64,000 nucleotides of DNA from contig NC_080046.1 in assembly GCF_012489685.1 (NCBI RefSeq), positions 59,262,195 through 59,326,194 of the forward strand, given 5' to 3'. The translations under genes were made by a program, and so were the position numbers. The DNA comes from Lotus japonicus. Taxonomy: Eukaryota; Streptophyta; Magnoliopsida; Fabales; Fabaceae. Below are positions 1-12,483 of the stretch, one piece after another (positions within the stretch are counted from its first letter, which is position 1; every line of letters begins with the position of its first letter). The notes beneath the pieces were generated by a model. That model was given only the letters and a program-made list of their open reading frames with translations, searched no databases and was not told the origin of the DNA.

Positions 1-2452
1 CTTCACATTGCTGCCAAGCGCAGAGAACCTTCCATTATAGTATCTCTTCTTACAAAAGGGGCTTGTGCATCAGATTTAACTTTTGATGGTCAGAGTGCTG
101 TTAGTATTTGTAGGAGGTTGACTAGGCCAAAGGATTACCATGCAAAAACAGAACAGGGGAAAGAAACAAACAAAGATCGGATATGCATTGATGTTCTTGA
201 AAGAGAAATGAGGCGGAATCCATTGGCTCGGGATACTGCTATCTCTTCACAAACAATGGCTGATGATCTCCACATGAAGCTATTATATCTTGAGAACAGA
301 GGTATTGTGTCATGGATAATATTCTTTTAGCTCCTTGCTTATGTTGTATGCATTGTTGTCAGGGGTCCAGCCTTTAGAATTTGAAATGCACAGTTTTCAT
401 TTTGTTGGGTGAAAAGTTCTGAAAACTGAGTCACTTTTTTAGTCTTTTATACTGGAGATAGTTATGACTTATGATATAGGATTGCAGTTCATTTGTCTCT
501 AACCAACTTTGCATACATTCCAAAGCACAAAATGTAGAAGTAAGAATTTCTTTCATTGTGTGGAAAATACTTTCAAGTTGCCTATATTTACATTCTTCTT
601 GTCTTTCCACATGCTAGGAATTTTTGTGCTAAACACCACTTAGAGAGGTATATGTTGTGAATTTTTGGGGTTTGGATTGTTTTGTTGACTACTTGTGTGA
701 ATGGATCTCAGAACTAACCAGTTGAGCTACCACCTATATTGATTTTTGTTGTTTAACAGTTTGTGTCACCGATTCTATGTAATATAGGGAAGACTTTATG
801 TAAATACAAGATATAATTTGAGTTGGAATTTGGAAACGGAAATATTCGCAAGTTACCGATAATCTCCACATCAAAGTTTCAGCGTTCCAAAATTCTGGTT
901 GTTTTGGATTTTTAAATGAAGAATTCTTTATAATTCTTTGGAGAATATATTAAGGCTACAACAAAGGGACAATTATCTATAATCAAATTATTATTGTGCT
1001 TTAGGGTTCTTAAGTTATATATTTCTTTAACCAAAATAGAAAACAAGATGCACCCTAACTTAAGATATACGACTGTTCCCTTGGTAACAGGGGGTGTTAA
1101 ATGAATAAGTTGGATGTGTAGAAGAGTGCAAGTTTTAGATGAATAGTACTATGGCCCCGACTAGGGTTGTGTGGTTTAGTTTACATCAAATGTGCTACTG
1201 CCAAGTCCTGATTGTGATTAATTTCTTGCATGCTGTATTGTATCTGATAATAATTAATTGGGCTTTGGCTGAGGATGAGTTATGTAGAGTGATGTAGTTT
1301 CTTAAACTCATTGTTTTATATCTGTAGCAAAATGCCTTGGAGGGATGGTCATGTTGACATGAATATTTTCGTAATTCCAGTTTTAATGCAAGCACTAGTT
1401 AAGAAAAAAAGTTTGATGAGTCTTAAGTGTAGAAGCCTTGAGACCAGTTTCTTATGGTTGAAAGAAAGAGAAGCTGGTTTTGTGATATACTTATATGTTT
1501 TATAGTCCTGTCTTTTTTTATGCTGCCTACTGAATTCTCTAATGAGATCTGCTGAATGTTGTTTTTAACTGAGTATAATGTGTTCATGGAATATTTTATT
1601 GAGTATTGGCGCCTACTGCAGTGGCTTTTGCAAGACTATTCTTCCCTTCAGAAGCCAAACTAGCAATGGACATCGCACATGCTGAGACAACATCCGAGTT
1701 TGCCGGTCTTTCAAGATCAAAAGGTTCAAATGGAAACTTAAGAGAGGTTGATCTCAATGAGACTCCCATAATGCAGAACAAAAGACTTCTTTCTAGGATG
1801 GAAGCCCTTATGAAAACAGGTAATTTCTGTCATTGTAAAATTCAATTTCCTATAACCTTTTGTTGTAACTAAACAAGCAGAAATTGTGGCTACGCTTCGG
1901 ACCCGGATTGGCTGCAGTTATTTTTTTGACGCAGTCACTGCAGTCACTCAAAATGAGCCATTGGATTCAGATCGGACAGTTCATATTTGATTTCGGTGAA
2001 TAGGATATAAATATATGTTAAAAGCATGTCCCGTCTGAACTTATCCAAATGGCTAGTGTTTGTGACTGCAGTTCTGTCAATAGCAGTAAATCCAAATCCC
2101 TTGAAATTCTCTAGCTAGTGCCATGTTGAGTATTTTCCTGAGTCTGATACCAAGTATCTTGTGTGTTGTTTTGGTCGTGGTGGTCGCAGTGGAGATGGGG
2201 CGGCGGTACTTTCCTCATTGCTCAGAAGTGCTAGATAAGTTCATGGAGGATGATTTGCCAGACTTATTCTACCTTGAAAAGGGTACCCAAGAAGAGCAGA
2301 GAATAAAGAGGAAGCGTTTCATGGAGCTTAAAGATGATGTCAACAAGGCTTTCAACAAGGACAAGGCTGTGTTTAGCCGCTCTGGGATTTCATCTTCATC
2401 TTCCTCATCATCCCTCAGAGATTCTCTATATTACAAGGCCAGAAAAGTGTGA
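1..2452 (+). CDS. NPR3/NPR4-type salicylic acid receptor and transcriptional co-repressor, 3' part
   Basis: Three exons are visible: 1-301, 1622-1819 and 2190-2452, all with GT-AG borders and matching phase. The first begins inside the last ankyrin repeats (LHIAAKRREPSII), so the BTB domain and most of the ankyrin region lie left of the window. Next comes the NPR1-like C-terminal domain, with VAFARLFFPSEAKLAMDIA and later VEMGRRYFPHCSEVLD. Between them sits VDLNETP, the EAR-like repression motif known from NPR3/NPR4 and absent from NPR1, which places this copy in the NPR3/4 clade. The C-terminus is serine-rich and ends in a basic tail (YKARKV). In Arabidopsis these nuclear proteins bind salicylic acid, work with TGA factors and repress defence genes until the hormone accumulates. 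No break is seen in the visible part. Clade assignment is strong; orthology to NPR3 rather than NPR4 is open. Confidence 0.93.
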
Positions 2453-5314
2453 AAAAGCTTTAGTGTCTTTGTTTATAGCTTAAGGTTATAACTTCCAACT
2501 CATCTGTATAATGGTGAAAGCAGAAATAGTGATCTCTTGCTATGTTGTAATCAATATGCTTTTTGAAAATAATCTCCATCACCTCATGTTAGTTGATAAA
2601 TGTATGTTATAAATTTTGAGAAAGAAATAAAATATATAAGATCGACCATTAGTTAAATGGAGTCTTACAACTATTGCAATTATTTTCAGTCTCTTTTTTA
2701 GTCGTGCATTTACAAGTTATTAGTAAATCATTTGTTGACAGAATTGGTTGGAATTCGAGTAGTGAGTAAATCCAACTCATACAACAATACAACATACCAA
2801 CAAGGTCTTCCTTTAGTGGTGGCAAGCTAGACCCTCTTAAGAGGAAGACACAAGTTTGAACTTGAGAATAGTCACTTGTTGGAAAAGACTATCCTGAACT
2901 AGATGAGTTTTGCTCTTAAAGAAGATGGAGACCGAAAAAAAAACACCAACTCTCACACAACATAAACCAATTCATATTTTTTTAGCGTCAAGTTACAGCA
3001 AGAAACACGTCTAATTAACTAATTAACTGACAAAAGATTGAGTCATTGTACCTGAGGTATAGTCATTTGTGCATGAAATGTTTATTGATTAGAGATATGA
3101 TCAAATAAATGTTTATAAATGATAGATGAACTATCACCCCTAAATTAGCTTTTTGCTCTGAGTTGGACTTACCCAAACTCAAATATGGTATCAGAATTTA
3201 TCATAAGACCCCGTTTGAAAGAGCTTATGTAAACAGTTTATGACCCATCATAAGCTGTTTTGAGCTTATTTTCATAAGCTACTCATGATAGCTTATGAAA
3301 AAGAGCTTATACTTATATATAACTTATTTTCAATTTATTTCAATAAATTTTTAAAAATAGCTTATGAATAAGCGCTTATGGTCGCTTATGACCATAATGT
3401 TTTCCCAAACGGGACCTTATTTGTTACCGACAAATGTTCATTGATGTAAATTTCACATTCTAGAGTTTCAATGCCGCCCCACTGTGAGATTAATTATATT
3501 TCTAGATTTCAATTGTAAAGCATAGATCTTCATACAAAGGGAGGAAGTTTCAAGTCTAATGACTTCTTCTCGAGTTACAACATCTCTCCCCTCTAATTTT
3601 TTTTTTTTCCTTTTTTTTCCTATTTCGTTTGAAGATATCAACCATGGTGGGTGTCGATGCTGTATGAGTTGCCGACATGTTCACGACCAAGATAACTGAA
3701 CGACTTTGGTTCTATAGTTACTCGGCTGTGTCAACGATTTTATATCGAACCGTCCGAGCTTTACCCATCTCCACCGAGCCAGTTGCATAGCTCATCCAAG
3801 TGACGGCTCGAACCGGCCATACAACCGAGTTATGGTCAAATTGGTCGGACTGGGCGGTCCTAGCCAGTTTTAATAACACTGGCATGCATTGCTCATTATA
3901 AACAATTATATTAACTTTTTTTTTTGATGTCAATTGCATATTTAAACTTAGAGAAGTCAAACAATAAAGCATTAGAATCAGAACTAACCAAAGCCACACT
4001 ACGTATGTGGTAAAAAGCAGCACAAGTGCACGGGCTGATGGACCCAGCTCATTGGTAGCAGAATATAAAATGAAGTTTACCAAGTTTAATAAAAGTACTG
4101 TGTTGTCGTTGGAAATAAAAATATTGCTAGTGTTTTATATTTAAAAATATTTTATTCTTGGGCATAAGAGAATACTTGTTTTATTGCAATAGTTTATTCA
4201 AAAAAGTACTTTTCTGTATAATTAAATTATGATTGCAAGTGGTTATTTATAAATCATAATTGTGCCCGTGATAAAGCCATGGTTGTTAGGTGAGAAGCAG
4301 CTCACTTTCCTTTAAATTTCGATGGTAAAAGATCCTTGTTTCCTTCAATAGATTTACTCAAATAAGCCACCAAGATTTAATAAGGGTAGGTTTGTTTTTA
4401 CTTCAAACGACATTCACCTCCAACCTTATAAAATTCTTACTTTCAAATTTTGTTCCCAATTTCCAAAGAAAAATGAATATGCTTCTAATCTAAACCAAAC
4501 ATGATCTTAGTTGTAGAGAATTTATGCAAAGTATCTCTTGTAAAATGAATTGCCGACTAAATTATTGCCAACTCATTTCTATTTTTGTCATATATGCATG
4601 TTTGATTTACCATATTCAATAGAATTTGAGGTGTCATCTCAATAATTTATGTTCTATACACTCTATCAACTTTTGTATTTATACATAATTTAATTTAATT
4701 TTGATGGTTCCATGGTGACTTGTTGGTTTGGATAATCTCTAAATATTAGATACCAAACAGTCCCAGGCTCAAAACTGGCAAAACAAAGATCTAACCAAAC
4801 AATTTAATTTAATTTTCGTTATTAAAGTCAATGGTACAAGAATGACATTAACTACCACTTAGATTACTTAAAAGAGCTATTTGAAAATGCTGGTAATTGA
4901 ATAGGAAATGAGATTTTTAATAATTCTTTTGAAATATATAGTATATATATATTCAACTCCCATTGTTATCATTAATACATAAAAAATGAGTTCATGTGTG
5001 TGGATTTCCATTACATTAACTTAAAAGTCCTTTTTATCTAAGTTTATGATTATATTCCATTACTCCTATGTGTAATCTAGATACAGTTTGGTCCAAAAGC
5101 TCCCTGGCATATACAGAACAGAACTTTAAACTTTAAAATATAGCTCAAAAGATTCACCACTCACCAAATCCAACCCCTTCCTTGTCTTCATTGCTGTGCC
5201 ACTGTATTTACCTTTAGTAATCTAGCTGTTTGTTTTATCTTTCTATTTGTTTTCAGTTCCAGGAATGCCATTGAACTTCTTCTTGCTTCAAACTTCTCTT
5301 TCAACCACCAACAC
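2453..5314. other. Intergenic: NPR 3' UTR and AT-rich spacer
   Basis: Starts with the 3' UTR of the NPR gene (AATAAA-like sequence near 2626). The rest is AT-rich spacer with one MITE-like inverted repeat, listed separately, and the promoter of the next gene. Open frames such as the minus-strand one at 3718-4083 show no recognisable domain. Confidence 0.6.
3205..3425. mobile_element. MITE-like inverted repeat
   Basis: The left end reads ACCCCGTTTGAAAGAGCTTAT and the right end closes with CCCAAACGGGACC, an imperfect inverted pair. Between them GCTTATG and CATAAGC words recur on both strands. Non-autonomous DNA elements in legumes often have ends of this kind. I could not settle the target duplication, so the superfamily is unknown. 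Confidence 0.55.
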
Positions 5315-8300
5315 ATGGCTTCCCTTGGAGAACTAACCTCAGCAGAAAGAAGAGGCTTAATCCACCACTCAGAGAGGCCACAACACAAACTTCCACAACA
5401 ACATGAGAAAAAACCACTCCCTTCATACATCTGTCATGATCCAAAAAGCCTTGCTTCCTCAAGAAGAGGGTCTTCTTCATCTGAATTCAAAAGAGCTGGT
5501 ACAGCTTCAGAAAGATCAAATACCAAGTCATTGGTGTCTTCTTCAGATGCTAGAATGGATGAAGGTGCCATTAGAGCAGTGATTGCTATCCTCAGTGGCT
5601 ACATAGGAAGATATGTGAAAGATGAACATTTCAGGAAAACAATCAGAGAGAAGTGCTTTTCTTTCTTGGACAAAAGAAGAAGAAAGGATTCAGGTAATGA
5701 GATTTTGTTGAACATGGAATTGGGCATGGAGAAAGTTAATAAATTAGTAGAAGATCATGGAACAAAGAAACAACAAGTGACAATGATGAAGAGCTTAAGG
5801 AACTCCGTTGAGCTTTTAACTAAGGTTGCTTCAACCTGTGGTGTACATGATTCTCATGTCTCTGCTTGTTCTCACCTATACTTGGCAATTGCTTACAAGC
5901 TGCAGAGAAATGACAAGGTTTCCTCTAAGCATTTACTGCAAGTGTTTTGTGATTCTCCAAGTTTTGCAAGAACCTACCTGCTTCATGATTTGTGGGAGCA
6001 TTTGTTTCTTCCCCATCTTCTCCATCTAAAGATTTGGTACAGCAAGGAGCTTGAGTTCCTCTCAGATGAAGGTGAGAAGGAAAAGAAAATGAAGGTGTTG
6101 AGCAAAGTTTACAATGAGAAAATGGATAATGGAACTTCTCAATTTGCTTTGTACTACAAGCAATGGCTTAAAAATGGGACTAGTGAGGCTCCTCTTCCTG
6201 TTGTCTCCTTGCCATCAAGGCTAAGTTACAGATTATCAAGAAGAAGGTCTTCAGATTCCTTCATTTCAAACACCTCAATCAATCAAAATTTGTAAGTCAT
6301 ATCCACATCTTTATATAAGAAACTAATATATCCGTGTGGTAGTTATGTGATCTTGTGCTTTGGTTCTCTGCAACAGATACAAGACAGTGTTTGGCCTCAA
6401 TCTAAGTCGGCAACCTACCGGTCTCAGTGACCGAAATGGCGTGTTGACAACTAGCACAGGCTTTGAGATTGATGAAAAATTGCATGGAGATGAACACAAA
6501 TGCAGTTTGGTTCAGGTTAGTTTCAGTGCCATCAGTTCATAGATGAAAATCATCTAATTATAATTAAAAATTGAATTTCAGAAATTTATAGCATCTTTGG
6601 CTCAACTTCTCTTTCCTCTGAAACAATTCTTGCACCAAAAGCTACTCACAGAAGCCTATGCACAAAATTTTGACTTCAGAATCAACTACAGAAGGTTTCC
6701 AAATTAATCTCCTCTCTCACTCTTGTCAGGAAGAAGACAGGACCAGGATATCTTTTGGAAGATCACCAAAACAAATTGATAAGAATCAAGCTCAATTATG
6801 GCCAGTGTCACAGAGATCGGACTATTTTCAGTACTTTTCTTGCAGGTTCATACCAACTGAAAGATTGGCAAACAACAGCTATAGATCCAAGAATTCCTCA
6901 AATGTTCTTGCAAATGACTTTATTGGAGCTATCACAACTATATCTTCATCAGATATTCTAAGCGAATGTGAATTCGCGGTTCGTGTGGTCGCCAAAGCTT
7001 GGTTGAACTCTCCTGGTGATCCTCTCATTGTAGAAGCACTAACCCAACCCAATGTAGTTGAAGCTATCCTAGAGGTGTTGTTTGCCTCAACTGAAGATGA
7101 AATTCTGGAATTGATTATATCAATTCTAGCAGAATTGATACAAAGGAATGTTGCTATTAGACAAATTATACTGAATTCTGATCCACAATTAGAAATATTT
7201 GTGAGACTTCTTAGAAGCACTAGTCTTTTTCTAAAAGCTGCAGTTCTGCTTTATCTGTCAAAGCCACAGGCAAAACAGATGCTATCATCAGAATTTGTGC
7301 CACTAGCACTTAGAGTGTTGGAATTTGGAGACAAATTGCAGACCCTCTTCACAGTACAATGCAGTCCTCAAGTAGCAGCATTTTACATATTGGACCAACT
7401 TCTTACTGGTTTTGATGAAGATAAGAACTTGGAGAATGCAAGGCAAGTTCTTTCACTTGGGGGGTTGACCCTTCTCATGAGAAGAATTGAAGAAGGAGAG
7501 GTCCATGAGAGAAACAATGTTGCGTTGATGATTTCATGTTGCATTAAAGCTGAAGGAAGCTGTAGGGTTTTTTTAGCTGAAAATATAAATACAACTTCAT
7601 TGCTTGAACTCATTGTTCTTGGGAGCAAACAAAGTTCCAATGGTTATGCCTTGTATGTGCTAGCTGAGTTGCTCTACTTGGATAGGTATGTTACGCGGAG
7701 CATGTTTGGATGCGGACCAAAGCACTTATTGGAGCTTATCTAGTGTTATTTTCTAGTAGATAATCTCCAATAAATGCTCTTTAGTACGTATCCAAATGGG
7801 CTCTCCAGAGATGTTTTCTTGTTTTTCTTTTGGTTTGGTTTTTTCTTGTTTTTCTTCAATCTGGAAATGCTAAGAATCTTTTGGAATCATGCCAGAAGAA
7901 GCAAGATATTAAATTTCTTAAGAAGACTCAAAGATGGATGGGGTGGCCTAAACACAATGCATATTTTCTTCATTTACCTTCAGAAGGCTCCACCAGAAGA
8001 AAAGCCTTTAGTTGCAGTGATATTGTTGATGCTTGATCTTATGGTAATTCATTCAACTTATTAGATCTATTGGTTATGCACAGTTATCTAACTTATGTGA
8101 ATTTCATAATTTCTAGGTTTAATTGCATTTCATTTTTCCTAGCAAATTTAGTCCCTAATTTTTTGTAATTGTAATCTCAAATTATCAAATTGATTTTAAT
8201 ATCTTGAATAGTTGACAAATGCAATAGCAGTTGTGTTGCAGGAAGATCATTTCAAGGGAAGCTTATATAGAGCAGAAGCTATTGAAACAGTAGTATCTGC

Positions 8301-9319
8301 TTTAAATTGTCAACTATGTAATGATAGAGTTCAACAGCAATCAGCCAGAGCTCTACTCTTGTTAGGAGGCCACTTTTCATATACAGGGGAGTCATTAATG
8401 GAAAAAGTGCTTTTGCAAAAAGTAGGTTTCCAAGAAACTTGCTTAGAAGATTCATTTCCTCCTGGCAAGGAAATGGTTGTTTATGATTCAATTCACAGGG
8501 TAAGCTTTGGTTAAAATAATAATTATGCGATTCATGCATGTTTAGAACATTTTCTTTTTTCCCGGAATGAATTCTGGCACTCAGAAGTTGCTACACTACT
8601 TAGAGAAGTTATTCTCCATAATTAAATTTGTCTTCAGAAATCAATTGTATAAGGATCTCTAAACAGGCATATAATTTTTAGTAGGCTTGTCTTTTACTTC
8701 ACGCATGCGAACATGCTTCTAGCACTTATGGTTTCACTATTTAGCACTTCAAAATTACTGATCAAATGTATGTCTTTGACTAGAATAAGGAGGAAGAAGA
8801 AGCTGAACTTTGGCAAAAAAGAGCAGCATGTGTCTTGTTTGAAAGTGGAAGCAAGAAATTGCTATCAGCACTTGCAGATTCTTCAGCCAATGGCATCGCA
8901 TGTTTGGCGCATGCGAGCCTTATAACTATTTCATGGATGAGCAGCTACCTCAACTTAGTTGAAGATAGAAATTTGCCACCAATGGCTTTCTCAATCTTAG
9001 CACCCCAGCTGCTACAATCCTTGAATTATGATAATGATGTTGAGAAAAGAGTGCTAGCTTCATATTCATTGCTATGCCTTATTAAAAATTCAGGTATGCC
9101 AAACTTTACCTTTTAATTGCAATTTTATATCATGTTTTAACTTTTCTTTCATTTACATTTGTACTTAGTTTTGACATATTGCTTGCAGGATGTGTTTCTG
9201 TCCTACCATCATTGAATAAAGATTCACTCAGACATCTCAGAAATCTCTCCCTAGTGACATGGACTGCCAATGAACTCATTTCAATTGTCTCAAAAAGCAG
9301 CTTGGAATTAAGTCAATGA
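5315..9319 (+). CDS. LIN/CERBERUS-related ARM-repeat protein lacking a visible U-box
   Basis: Seven exons join in frame to 989 residues: 5315-6291, 6377-6515, 6730-7685, about 7875-8043, 8212-8499, 8784-9093 and 9189-9319. The exon 4 acceptor could also be 7895, which keeps the frame. After a Ser/Lys-rich leader (residues 1-80), residues of about 80-325 resemble the N-terminal helical domain of legume LIN/CERBERUS, with the landmark LFLPHLLHLKIWYSKE and the tail VVSLPSRLSYRLSRRRS. The middle and C-terminal exons are leucine-rich alpha-helical ARM-type repeats, including NTMHIFFIYLQKAPPEEKPL. LIN/CERBERUS is a U-box/WD40 E3 ligase needed for rhizobial infection threads. No U-box Cys/Pro signature or WD40 blades can be found here, so direct E3 activity is not supported and a scaffold role is my inference. 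The start is the first ATG of the open frame. Confidence 0.85.
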
Positions 9320-11204
9320 TGAGCAAGTTTCATGTTAGTTGAATCTTAGTGTGTATTTGAATACCAGTTAAGTGCAACAGATTTATCCAATTCTATAAGA
9401 GTTTCATTCACTTTTTGTCTCAAAGTGAGTGCTAACTACTAATACCCGTTTGCATTGGTTCAGACGGGTAACCAAACATAGCCTCATCTGTTTTCTGTCT
9501 TTCATGCAAGTGTGATTGTAAGCTAGCATCCTTGAGTTTTGTATAGTTAATTTGATTGAAAGGGAATATTTCTACCAAAAGAAACCTATGATAGTTTATG
9601 ATTTCATTGTCTTAAAAGCTTGCTTAGCCAAAGAAAGAAACTACAGAAAAGGAGGGGTTATAAAAGCGACCAGTGGCAGAACATGTCCAACTTAAGTTTC
9701 ATCTAGATCTCAGCACCATCTTTGTCCTGAGTTTCAAAAGTTGTAGTAACCTCACTCTCTCTCTCTCTCTCTGGCTAGACTCCTTCACATGGGTAACAGA
9801 AAAGATATAGACAAAAAGAGAGGTTTCAATATTCTATTTTATTTGTTTACACATGGATAACAACTTCTCTCTTGCTTGGTTCTTAATGTGCAACTATTTG
9901 CTGGACATAGTGACAGGGTGAGCATTCAGCTCTCCACAGAAACAGATTCTCTTGGATAAAAATATCATTTCCTTCCAAGAATAGCTGACAGATTGTACTG
10001 AACAATTTGGAGCATGAATACATGATTGATATCATCTTTGTGAGTATCTTCTCAACTCACAAAAGCTTCTTCCCATAATTGATTATGAAATTTACAATCA
10101 ACGTTAAAAAGATTTCCAAACATGCAACGATTAGACTAAAATCATGGTTTGCTACTATCCATCATGATTTTTGTTTCATCATGACTTTCCACCGTATATC
10201 CTAACATGCAGTGAACAGTATTGTGACTATGATGTGATCATTCATTGCAGAAAACCGGTAGAGCAATTTTTTCCTTCTTTTTAATCTCCAACCTTAAAAT
10301 ATCAGCAACTAATTAAACTGACTTGATATGACTATTTAAGTCATGGCTTGTGACTTAATCTGCATATAAATCAAATATCTGATTAAAAACATTTTATCCT
10401 AAAGTCTCTGATAACAACCCTCATTTCTTCATTCTTTCACGAAATCTACTCCTAATAGTTTTTTTTTTCTTCAAGTATCACTTCTTCTCCTAACGCAGTA
10501 ACTTACAAGATATTCAAACACACACTCACTCTTCAATCATTCTTTCGTAATGATGCCCTAATGAAGAGGACAAACACCTCTTGACTACAAAGAACTGACA
10601 ATTTACTAAGTGTTACCATTTGATATATCCTTCTCCAAAAGGAAACTCTAGCCGAGCTTTCATTGTCTAGGACCCCTTAATGTTTCTTGTTCATGGCCTC
10701 ATCCTTCTTCAAATTGGGGTCCAAATGCATATTGACAAGTGAGCTTTTGATTGGACCACAATATTTTGTATCACAAATCAATCTTACATCTATCATGTGT
10801 GACTAGTGTTGATCTTCTAATAGCTTTGCAACCATTATGAGAGTGGCCTACCCACCCCACCACAGCTTCTGCCATTGTCCTTATATGCATTAGATAAAAA
10901 CAAAGTATATGGATTGATCACCTAGACTCGAGCCCAAAAGTTAGAACAATCTAATATCAATTGAATTGATTTGTGTGTTTAGTGGTCACATGTTAATTTA
11001 CTATTGCTGAAATTAAATTTTTTATTTTTCACTATAGGTTGGGTTATTATCAATAATATTATTTTCATTTTCGGTAAAAAAGTAAAGGTAACAAGAATGA
11101 AACTTTCGACCACTAAATCATACAAACTCTCATATCATTGTCTTAAAACACACTTTTTACACATCTACAAGTTCAATTGGTACTAGACACGGATGCGGCA
11201 CTTA

Positions 11205-11364
11205 GTGTGTGTTTAGATTTCTGTTTAACTCAATGACAAAATAAATCTATATTGTCTTATTTTTTCAATCCATGTTAAACTTAATATAACAAATTCTAAC
11301 TTATCCATTTGTGCATTGAAATACGTGAAATTATGTTGGCTGTTACACCAAACCTAACACACAC
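11205..11364. mobile_element. Small PIF/Harbinger-like MITE
   Basis: The ends GTGTGTGTTTAGATTT and CCAAACCTAACACACAC are imperfect inverted repeats. TTA stands directly before the first and directly after the second, the 3-bp TWA duplication usual for PIF/Harbinger insertion. The element is about 160 bp and has no coding capacity. Confidence 0.55.
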
Positions 11365-12067
11365 TTAACCCTCAAGTTCCGGGTTAAGTTAAGGGAGGTA
11401 AAGTACTCGTCTAAGGGGCGAGGAAATGTTCTATTAGTGCGGGGCAACTCCAGAGTTTGGTGACACTTGGATGTTACATTATTACATCAACCATCTACAA
11501 TTCTACATGGTCCCTCTTTATCATTCTCTGTGCTGTTCACCATCACGTGGCAGTCTTTATTATATCTTTCTGTATGCAATGTGTGTAGCCTACACATACG
11601 GACATTAGTTCAAACTTTTTAGTTTTTACAATCTGCTTGAAACTTGGCATCAAAGGAGAAACTGTGGAAGGGACCACGAAGTCAGACATTCCCCATGATA
11701 CAATTAAAAGCCATTCATGACAAGAGTCAAGAGAAATGTAAATTTAAACTCAAACTTCAGATTCCTTTTGAAACCGCATAATCCAAAGGTTGATACAAAA
11801 GTAGTATAATTGTAGAAGACATTCAAAGTTCTTGTTTTCTTTGGTGTTGTGATTCGGTAATGTCAAGGTTAATTTGCATTCATAGTATTTTCCTCCTTCT
11901 AGAAAATTCCAACATATGAAAGTGTAACAAAATTGATTTTTGTTTTCTATAGGAAAATTTAAGCACTTAGAGGAGATTAACGACATACCAAGCGACGACT
12001 GAGTTGTCTCCTCTTTAATTGATGTGAAAAAAAAACGATGATGAACATTGAAACAATGCAAACCATT

Positions 12068-12147
12068 ATCAGACACTCACTTTTGTAACGGTTTTTAACC
12101 GCCACAAAATATACTAACAGTTAAAAACCGTCATAAAAGTAAAGTGT
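12068..12147. repeat. Short imperfect fold-back
   Basis: An arm beginning CAGACACT and running into GGTTTTTAAC is matched in reverse complement by GTTAAAAACC running into AGTGTCTG. The RNA could form a hairpin of about 30 bp with a short loop. A similar motif (GGCGGTTTTTA / AAATCGCCACAAAA) lies near 57560, so it is probably part of a dispersed repeat. Confidence 0.5.
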
Positions 12148-12483
12148 CTGAGAGTTATCTGCACTATTTTAGTATTTGTGTATCATTGCTGGTTGTGGAA
12201 GCCACTAGATACTCACTCCAGTGCCATGCTGGGGAATCTCCCTGTTCACTTCCAAACCTAGTGTTCCATAAGTGAATTTTTTTTTTTCAATAAGTTGTTT
12301 TCCTTCCAAAACTTATTTGTTAACCTTACAAAATGTAACTTACTCAAGCCCACTGGACTCCACTAGCCCATTTTTCAGCCCACTTTCCATGCTTAGCCCA
12401 ATTGGATAGACTAGGCCTAGCCCATTTTAACAACCATAACAATTGACCCAAAAAGAAAAAAAAAACCATAATTTCTATCACTG

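Larger units (their letters stand above)
9320..12483. other. Intergenic spacer with small repeats
   Basis: Holds the 3' UTR of the LIN-like gene, a short CT run (about 9755-9772), a small MITE, a 80-bp fold-back and the AGO2 promoter. The frames at 11004-11186 and 11750-12076 lack recognisable domains. I see no gene. Confidence 0.6.

Noticed and set aside
3718..4083. Minus-strand ORF of 121 codons
   Set aside because: No domain, no neighbouring exon signals, and it overlaps an AT-rich spacer.
6695..6729. A 35-bp intron in the LIN-like gene that would use the acceptor at 6581
   Set aside because: Too short for a plant intron. A single intron at 6516-6729 gives a clean in-frame join.
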